This document shows, in pieces, positions 57,108 through 64,000 of a stretch of 64,000 nucleotides of DNA. Within the stretch, counting starts at the first letter, position 1, and each line of letters opens with the position of its first letter. The DNA lies in contig NW_004454166.1 of NCBI RefSeq assembly GCF_000283155.1, forward strand, positions 12,266,181 through 12,330,180, read 5' to 3'. The stretch is from Ceratotherium simum simum. Lineage: Eukaryota; Chordata; Mammalia; Perissodactyla; Rhinocerotidae. The position numbers and the translations under genes are program-made. Under the pieces are notes generated by a model. It worked only from the letters and a program-made list of their open reading frames with translations. It was not told the origin of the DNA and searched no databases.

Positions 57108-57180
57108 CCTTCTTCAGAGGTTACAGAGTTAGGAAGTGCAGAGCTGCAACTCAGTCTATGATCCCTTACTCTAGACCTTT
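57108..57180 (-). mobile_element. MIR SINE, reverse, right part
   Basis: 'agaggttacagagttaggaa' and 'gtgcagagctgcaactcagt' complete the MIR interrupted at 56800, with some sequence lost at the join. Confidence 0.65.
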
Positions 57181-57184
57181 TATG

Positions 57185-57655
57185 TTGTCCCTACTGTCCT
57201 CTGTGTCCACATGTGTTTGAAAGAACAAAATGGCAAACACCAATTCCCATTAGTGACGCATGAGATAAGAGTATAAGAAGTGACCACTGGGCACCCATGA
57301 AATCCTCTTAGGTGTCACTAATCTCACAGTCTGTCCTTATCCCCTCACTGCTACTACAGCTGAGTGCTGCCTGCATTGGGACAGCCACTTCTTCCATTTG
57401 ACCCTCTAGCTAACCTCCTCCCTTGTTCTGCTGGGCTTCATGGTCAATGATTTCGATGAACTCTCACAAGCACCCCAATCCCTTGACCCCTTAAGTCCAT
57501 TACATGTGCTCTGCCAAGTGTAAACTGAGACATTAGTCATTCTTCCACATCTTGTTGAGGTCTGTAAAAATTCCAAGACAATGCAAGGTCAACTAGTTTC
57601 TGTTTTGTCTTGATTGCACTAAGGAAGCTATGGCAACTAAGGGGATATCCGAGTG
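57185..57655. other. Unassigned stretch
   Basis: No recognised element. Confidence 0.45.
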
Positions 57656-57659
57656 GTGG

Positions 57660-58290
57660 TAGAACTGGCTACTGCAATGGCCTCCTAATTAGGCTCCCTT
57701 CATTTCTTCTTGCCCAATCCATATGCCCCCATGACACGGGAGTAATCCTTCTACAACACAGATCTGATTTTGTCACACCTCTGCTCAAAAACCTTCATTA
57801 CTCTTAGTCACATGAGATGAGATTCTAAACTCCTCATCCCATATTGAGTCAGAACTTGATCTCTGCCTTCTTCCCATCTGTTCCTACCCACTCCATCATT
57901 TCAGTTATTCTTGTAGGCCCTGCACTTTCTCCCCCCATGCCTTTGCTCAGGCTGCTGCCTCTTCCTACAACGTCTTTTCCCTCATGCTTAAGTCTGACCA
58001 TCATTTTTCAAGGCCTAGTTCAAAATATTACCCCCCACCAACTCTTTATGAAACACTCCTCTTAGAATACTTTCTTCTTCATGGGATTCCCCAAATATGT
58101 TATTCGTACTTACTATAGTATGTACTACAAACTGCACCGTGTTAGAATTATTTTTATGAATGAGAGTCATACATGTATGTATAGCCTCCACTTGATTGAG
58201 AGTGTCTGGAGGGAGGAATTAGATATTATTCATTTTTGTCTTCCTTTTCACACATAAAATAATGCTTCGTGCAATATGGAGCCTGATAAA
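57660..58290 (+). mobile_element. L2 LINE 3' region, long fragment
   Basis: About 630 bp in L2 order: 'gcaatggcctcctaattagg', 'tttgtcacacctctgctcaa', 'catgcctttgctcaggctgc', 'ttttcaaggcctagttcaaa' and 'tctggagggaggaattagat'. Open frames of 65-73 codons are L2 remnants. Confidence 0.85.
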
Positions 58291-58294
58291 AGCA

Positions 58295-59505
58295 GAAAGT
58301 GCTGAATTTGGGCGTTAGAAGATGGATAGTTAAAATGTTACCTGATGATTGATGACCATGAACTAACAGGTCCCAGCAGAGAAGTAGCTCATCTTCTCTG
58401 GGTTTCTTTCCATCCCCACACTAAGCCTGGGGTCCTGGGTTATCTTCAGGGAGATGTCAGAGCTGGTGGGGGCTGAGCATTGATCCCAAGTCTCTCGCTC
58501 CTCACTGCCACACCAGCTCCTGCTGCTTTTCATTGACCTTTGGCCACTATATGATCAGTGCTGGTGCCTTTGACATTGGCACATAATAGGCAGCATTTCA
58601 ATCACCAAGCCAGCCAGGACTCCAGGCAGAGTCTTACTTCTCTCCTCTCTTGATGAGGCCCAGCTGAACAAAGTGGATACTGCATTAAGAAGGACAAAAG
58701 GTACTAAGTGACAATGTCATGAGTTCTTTTTCTCTCCCTCCTTTTGAAATTCAAAATGGGCCAATGTGGATGGCATGCTAAAGACTATCTTCTCCTTAAT
58801 CTGAATTTTAGCAAGGAGAAAACTGGTGATCTTATAACTCAATCATCTCATTTTAAAAATGTAGAAACTGAGGTACAAAGTAAAGGACTATATCAGTCAG
58901 GATCTAGTCAGGAAAATAAAGCCCAGGCTAGCTACATAAGAAACTAGTCATAAAGATTTCAGAAGAGTCTAAAAGTCAAGTAGAGAATAAAGAGTCAAAC
59001 CAGAGGTTATCCACAGCTAAAAGCCACTACCATCCCAAAAGCTGGGGGGATAAAAGGAGGGGTAGTGTCACCCAAAGCCCAGGACCTGGGGTTACCAAAA
59101 GTTTGCTGGAACCATGGCAGGGGCTGCTTGGTAAAGCAGGGGCCACAGAGGGAGGGGTTATCTGACGGCATCTAGAATTGAGTAGGAGACTTGGCCACTC
59201 TTGGGGACACTTTCATAAGTAGAGAGAGGAAGGGAGAAATACCCTGGCTTCCCCCCTTCTCCTCCCTCCAGTCTCTCATCAATACCTCATGGTGGCTGAA
59301 TCTAGACAGAAGCCAGCTGAGAATTTCCTGAGAAATGTCATTTGCAGGGGTCAGTCCCCCATAACATAGAACAGAGTAAAGAATCGACAAGGAAAAGATC
59401 TGAGACCAAAGTGGCAAATGAATGGTGCAGGGACTTTTCAATGTCAGTTCTACTCTATTTCACCTACCCAATGTTTCTTGCCCTTGCTGCCTGTGCCAAT
59501 ATTTC
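58295..59505. other. Unassigned stretch with MIR trace
   Basis: 58830-58888 ('cattttaaaaatgtagaaac', 'tgaggtacaaagtaaagg') is a reverse MIR trace. 58890-59160 looks like an old dispersed repeat I cannot name. The 89-codon frame at 59172-59441 has no motif. Confidence 0.4.
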
Positions 59506-59509
59506 TTAA

Positions 59510-59990
59510 GTTTGCATTCTGCACCAAGCTCCGTGCCAGGCCACGAGCACAGAAGGCTTAGGTGAGAGGTTGACTCTGCCTGTCCTAGAGGGCCTCTAAA
59601 CCCTGAGGGGGAGATAGAAAGAAACAACCTAGTGTGATCAGTGCTATAATAGGAATCAGCAATAAGGGACACATGAGCTGGACTCATAAGGATAAGTAAA
59701 CATTTTACAGGGATAGAGACCTTCTAAGCAGAGGAAACAGCATAAAGCAAAGGCACAGAAACCTAAAAGTACATGGAAAATGCAGGGATGAAGAAGTCAT
59801 CTCAAGGGGCTAATGAGTGAGATTTGTCGGGGAGTGGCGGGAGGTGAACTAGAACATCAGGTAGGACCAAGAAGTAAAAGACTTGAATGTGATGGAGTTC
59901 TGACTCCAATGTATAGACAACAGAGAGTCCTCTGAGTTTTGTTGGGTGAAAGAGCTTATTTTGTATCATAAAAAGGGCTAAACAAGGCAC
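59510..59990 (-). mobile_element. L2 LINE, reverse
   Basis: 'ccaagctccgtgccaggcca', 'aagcagaggaaacagcataa' and 'agcaaaggcacagaaaccta', then 'ccaatgtatagacaacagag', follow reverse L2 order. Confidence 0.75.
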
Positions 59991-60059
59991 CTTATTCTAG
60001 TCTATTCTATTCCAGTTTATTCTAGTTACATTCTCTCTTTGGATGTCTATTACTTCATT

Positions 60060-60840
60060 TTCCAACATCTTTTATGCAATTTTTCAAACATGCATAAAAG
60101 TTGAAAGAAATTCATTGTCAATACCCATGATATCCACCACTTAGATTCTATACTGGCGTTTACTATATACTTGCTTTATCATATATCTAGCCATCTATCC
60201 ATCTCTCTCTATCCATCAAGCCATTTTATTTATGATGCATTTCTAGAAAAATTGCAGACATCAATTCATTTTACCTCTAAACACTTCAACAGGCATATGA
60301 TTAACTAGAGTTCAATGTTTGTTTTGAATTTTTTAGGTAACATTTACATACGATGAAACGCACAAACGTTAAATGTACCTTTCAATGAGTTGTGACAAAT
60401 GCATGCCCCTGTGTAACCTAAGGCCCTATCAAGACATAGAACATTTCCATCACCCCAGAAAATTCCCTTATGCTCTTTCCAGTCACACATCCCAAAGGTA
60501 ACCACTGTTCTGATGTTTTTCCACCAAAACAGTTTAAATGAAATAGCATAGTATGTACTCTTGTGAAAGTATGCACTCTTCATTAAGCACAATGATTTTG
60601 AGATTCATCTATGTTATTGCAAATATCAGTGTTACTTCCTTTTTATTGCTGAGTAATATTCCAACATGCCACAATTTGCTTATCTAGTCTCCTATTAAGG
60701 GACATCTGGGCCATTTTGGGTTTTCGCTATTATGAATGAAGCTACTATTATTATTCTTATGCAAGTATGTTTGCGGACTTTTATTTTCATGTCTCTCATA
60801 TAAATACCAGAGAACAAGAGTGCTGGGTCACAGGGTACCT
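60060..60840 (-). mobile_element. L1M 3' UTR and ORF2 end, reverse
   Basis: 'caatttttcaaacatgcata', 'tgtgacaaatgcatgcccct', 'ttccatcaccccagaaaatt', 'tttattgctgagtaatattc' and 'gggacatctgggccattttg' are an ordered reverse L1M 3' end. Confidence 0.9.
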
Positions 60841-60844
60841 ATGA

Positions 60845-60970
60845 CAATCACGTTTACCTCACAAGGTGGTTGTGGGGATTAAATGGGATAATGCATAGAA
60901 AGCACCTGGCATAGTGCCTGGCATGGAGAAATCACTAAGATGATACGCTAGCAGCAGCAGCATTATCGAA
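60845..60970 (+). mobile_element. MIR SINE 3' half
   Basis: 'gtttacctcacaaggtggtt', 'ggggattaaatgggataatg' and 'aaagcacctggcatagtgcc' match MIR. Confidence 0.85.
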
Positions 60971-61294
60971 CACATTTTCCTGGTAAAAATGATATACAAT
61001 GATAATGTAGGATTGTTTTACTGTATATTCATGTTTCAGAGTATTTTAAGGTTACTCTTTTTCATAAACACTCTCACTGTTTCATAGTTTGAAGAAATTA
61101 CACACAGACACAATTTAATTTGCGTAATTCTAGGCAGAATGCCAACATGAAAGTAGCAGTGCTTCTTATTTTAGCAGATGAATTATGTGGCCTTTCTTTG
61201 AAAAGATAGCAGAATCACTCCCAAAAAAGTCTTCCACCTCTAATAGGCAAGTGTCTCCTATGGCCTACGTACAGTAGGTATCAGTACACTGAAT

Positions 61295-61511
61295 TTCGGC
61301 AGTAGGGAGAGCTCTGGAACCAGGCTGCCCTGGTTCAAATCCTGGTCTGTCATTTGGTAGTGTATCACCTTGGACAATTTAGTTTAACCCTCCTGAGCCT
61401 CACTTGCTCTACCAGCATGCCAACATCTACCTCGTAGGATTATTCTGAGGAATAGAAATGATGAATGCAGAGCTTGGCCCATGGTAGGACCTCAATCAAT
61501 GGCTGCTACCA
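61295..61511 (+). mobile_element. MIR SINE
   Basis: 'gagctctggaaccaggctgc', 'cctggttcaaatcctggtct', 'ctacctcgtaggattattct' and 'cttggcccatggtaggacct' make a near-complete MIR. 60971-61294 before it has no recognised element. Confidence 0.92.
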
Positions 61512-61528
61512 ATGTGTATAAGGGACAG
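61512..61528 (+). other. Segment resembling a transposase adapter end
   Basis: ATGTGTATAAGGGACAG differs at one base from the last 17 bases of the Tn5 mosaic end used in tagmentation libraries (AGATGTGTATAAGAGACAG). It sits at the MIR's 3' edge. Chance resemblance is quite possible. Confidence 0.3.
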
Positions 61529-61749
61529 ATGTAAGTGTAAGTCTTTATATTTGCAAATAATGTATCACACAAGTTACCTCACAAGTGACATCAACTCAGC
61601 AGTGAACTGGAGTATAAAACAACCCAACAGCATATTAGACAGGGATGTGGTGATTTATTATTATTCTTTTGCTGATTCTTTTACAAAGAAATTCACTTTC
61701 ATTTCACCCTTATCCCTTTTCTCAAATGAAAAACAAAATATATATAGCA

Positions 61750-61990
61750 ATATTCATTCATTCGACAGACATTGAATGAAGCCCTCCCTTACGCCAGGGC
61801 TGTGCTAAGTATGGGGTACACCCAGATGACAGAGGCCCTGACCTTACATTGTTCTCAGTCTACTGGCAGAGTCAGATACATAAACAAATAACTACAAATA
61901 AGTTGCCTGTTACTTGAGGTGGAAGGTATTTGGAGCATTCTGAGACTGTTTCTAAGAAAGGCTGCATAATTTGCCTAATAAAGCAAGAAG
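61750..61990 (-). mobile_element. L2 LINE, reverse
   Basis: 'attcattcattcgacagaca', 'cagggctgtgctaagtatgg' and 'ggccctgaccttacattgtt', then 'gataagtcagatacataaac'-like sequence, match a reverse L2 terminus. Probably the same insertion as 62395-62765. Confidence 0.75.
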
Positions 61991-62194
61991 CCCTATGATG
62001 CCGATGTTGATGTGCCAGCTATTCTTAGTCAAATAATGAGAGCATGTTGAGATAAGTGATATAACAGAGGCCTGCATCAAGAGCTTCAGGAGTACAATGT
62101 TAACTAAGCTACACACCAAAAGTAGAGTTCCCTTACTATGGGCAACACAAGCAAATCCATGGCCTCTAGGTTTTCATGGGAGACACACTTGAGA

Positions 62195-62360
62195 AGAAAA
62201 TGTGCCCCAAAGAGAAAGAGAAAGAAATCAGAGAGAATGGGGGAAGAGGTGTGCAGGAACAAGGAAGAGAAGCAAAAGTAAGGAGAGAAGAAAAGGAAAG
62301 GGAAGGTAGTATGAATGGAGAAAGGAGAAGGAGAAGGGAAGAAAAATGGGATGTGAGAAC
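62195..62360 (+). repeat. Purine-rich low-complexity block
   Basis: Mostly GAA, GGAA and GAG units. Its complement supplies the Ser/Phe/Leu-rich stretch of the longest open frame in the window (62166-62657, minus). Confidence 0.85.
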
Positions 62361-62394
62361 CCACTGAAAGGAAAGACTGCCTGGACACATTACA

Positions 62395-62765
62395 GACAAA
62401 GGGACATTTGAGCTTGGCTTTGAAGGTTGAGTAAGAGTTTGAGAGAGTAACGATATTCCAGACAGAGTGAACAGTGAATATAAAGATGTATGTTCAGCAT
62501 GTGAAAATGTTTGGTAGCTGGAATATGGTGTTTTTACTAGGTCATGGACAAGGGTGGGGAATATTGTCAGAAAGAAAGAATGAAAATTGGAATCAGATTG
62601 TTTAAGAAAAACGCCTTGAGTGCCGAGGTAAGAGTTTAGTCCTTTTCCTGTGGGCAAGTCACAGAAGGATTTTCAGCAGCAGGTGACATTATTAAATTCA
62701 GATTTTAATAAAAAATAATCTGGTTAGAGAATAGAGGTACGGTGGATGGTGTAACATGCCACCCA
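62395..62765 (-). mobile_element. L2 LINE, reverse
   Basis: 'aagggacatttgagcttggc', 'tttgaaggttgagtaagagt', 'cagacagagtgaacagtgaa' and 'tcagcagcaggtgacattat' follow reverse L2 order. Confidence 0.8.
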
Positions 62766-62794
62766 GATCCCACTTTAAGAATGAGGGACGTGGG

Positions 62795-63011
62795 GGCTGG
62801 CCCGTGGCTTAGCGGTTAAGTGCGCGCGCTCTGCTGCTGGCGGCCCAGGTTGGGATCCCAGGCGCACACCCGATGCACCGCTCGTCCAGCCATGCTGAGG
62901 CCGCGTCCCACATACAGCAACTAGAAGCATGTGCAACTATGACATACAACTATCTACTGTGGCTTTGGGGGAAAACAAATAAATAAATAAAAATTAAAAA
63001 AAAAAAAAAAA
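62795..63011 (+). mobile_element. ERE SINE, short type, young
   Basis: Head with A-box-like TGGCTTAGCGG at 62805-62815, altered B box GGTTGGGATCC at 62849-62859, short body, then AAATAAATAAATAAA and a long poly-A. Target duplication AAGAATGAGGGACGTGGG is exact over 18 bp at 62777-62794 and 63012-63029, the longest in the window. Confidence 0.98.
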
Positions 63012-63029
63012 AAGAATGAGGGACGTGGG

Positions 63030-63840
63030 ATGAAGTTGCTGGGAATGCTGCCAGCCCCCTTAGGGGATGGCCTCAGCTGGAGAGATAACCCCTCACCTGA
63101 GGTCATGCCCCTTCCTGAAGTGACTAGTGTCCAGTGTCTGACTGACAAGGGGTATGAAGGTCCAGATCTATCACCTTAACTTGGAACAGCTCTGAAGGGT
63201 TATTATCTCATCTTCACAACTCCCTGCAGGGGCTGCTGAGGTTTCCACTGAGACTGCATCCCAACCTAAGTTCTCTCTCCGCCCAATCCTGCTTCCTTCC
63301 TTCCCTTGCAGGGTCTGCTGAGGCCTCCTTCCTTCCTTCCTGCCCCTCCTCTCCCTCCCTTCCCCAAAACACTCCCTAATACACCTCCTGTATACTAACC
63401 TGAGTCTCAGTCTACTTACCAGGAAACCTAACCTGGGACAGTGGAGGAAAGAGGGAAGAGGCAGGAGGCTAGCTGCTACTGGCCTGTGCTTTGCTTGCTG
63501 GGACCACACATACTGGACCTTCCCATGACGATCCTCTGTCCAGTTGTAGACCTCATCCAGTCACATGTTTCTCGTGTTTTTCCTAACCCCTCGGCTGGTC
63601 TCCTGGCTCCTTGATTCACCAACATGCTCCAGGGACCAAATTAAACTTTCATCATTTTTGGAAAGCAGAAGGGAGAGTCTTCCATAGACAATTAAAACAC
63701 AAAGAGAAGAAAGCAGCGCTCCCACAGGGCTGCACAGGACGGTAGAGAGGATGGACTGACCACACCAGAAATGGAGGGAAATGAAATAAACCAACAGGAC
63801 AGTTGCTTGTAAAATCCATCTGCTTTCTTAAAGACAAATC
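63030..63840. other. Unassigned stretch with TTCC tract
   Basis: No recognised element. (TTCC)n-rich pyrimidine tract at 63288-63360. The 112-codon minus-strand frame at 63171-63509 is the purine complement of this tract and has no motif. Confidence 0.45.
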
Positions 63841-63844
63841 ATTC

Positions 63845-64000
63845 AAGAGATAAATCCTTTTAAAGAATTTAATAGATACTTTCCAAATCTGTTTAATCTA
63901 TGCACATAAACAAAATTTTTTAATGATACCAGAATGAAACTGTGTGCATAGTTTTGTACATTGCATTTTTTCACCTTACATTATTTCATTCCTATTTTCC
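63845..64000 (-). mobile_element. Old L1M fragment, reverse, cut by window end
   Basis: 'gtacattgcattttttcacc' and 'ttacattatttcattcctat' resemble the reverse L1M ORF2 end seen elsewhere in the window. The element continues past the edge. Confidence 0.55.

Noticed and set aside
62166..62657. Longest open frame (163 codons, minus strand)
   Set aside because: It reads through the complement of a purine-rich block and a reverse L2. The Ser/Leu/Phe bias is explained by composition, with no domain.
63288..63322. TTCC tract ending CCCTTGCAGGG, like a splice acceptor
   Set aside because: Simple pyrimidine repeats create such signals by chance; no coding frame or donor follows.
1..64000. Search for an operon, defence system, phage or other new multi-gene system
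   Set aside because: All recognisable features are mammalian repeats. There are no co-directional gene runs, ribosome-binding sites or intact coding genes.

Overview
This window reads as nuclear DNA of a mammal. The diagnostic signal is ten copies of the tRNA-Ser-derived SINE of odd-toed ungulates (ERE type, with a head containing a GGCCGGCCCCGTGGCTTAGC-like start). They lie among ancient mammal-wide repeats: MIR, L2, L3/CR1-like, MaLR LTRs, MER2, MER58 and L1M. This places it in Perissodactyla. The young ERE copies carry the 'ctactggggctttggg' body, and none has the form I associate with the commonest young horse ERE1. That leans towards rhinoceros or tapir over horse, but only as an inference from remembered consensus sequences.

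No protein-coding gene, rRNA, tRNA gene, CRISPR array or operon is supported. The longest open frames (163, 148 and 142 codons) are low-complexity or repeat-derived. They lack recognisable domains, have no splice-consistent context, and often overlap open frames on the other strand. The window is best described as intergenic or deep-intronic DNA.

Layout: 1-2 kb is an L1 3' end holding a second L1 3' end, which itself holds an ERE. 4.3-5.3 kb holds L2 fragments in both orientations. 5.8-7.4 kb is an L1 with an apparent 5' inversion. 11-15 kb holds MIRs and a MaLR solo LTR. 17-18 kb holds an ERE and a MIR split by an L2. 23-25.3 kb is an old reverse L1 ending in a 300-bp almost pure A/T block. 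26-35 kb is mostly MIR and L2. 37-44 kb contains two homeodomain-site-rich non-repeat segments that are the best candidates for regulatory function. 44-48 kb is the densest transposon nest: three successive copies of one target site, a reverse L1M cut by an ERE and another L1, MER58 inside another DNA element, a 5'-truncated L1 with clear target duplications, and a near-complete MER2. 48-64 kb is dominated by L2 and MIR relics, one MaLR LTR and two young-looking EREs (52.6 and 62.8 kb).

Because there are no genes, what the window mainly records is the order of insertions. L2, MIR and CR1-like relics are oldest, followed by MaLR LTRs, MER2/MER58 and L1M. Perissodactyl-specific L1 and ERE insertions with near-perfect target duplications are youngest. 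Repeat family names come from recognising consensus motifs by eye. Boundaries of old elements are approximate, within tens of bases.
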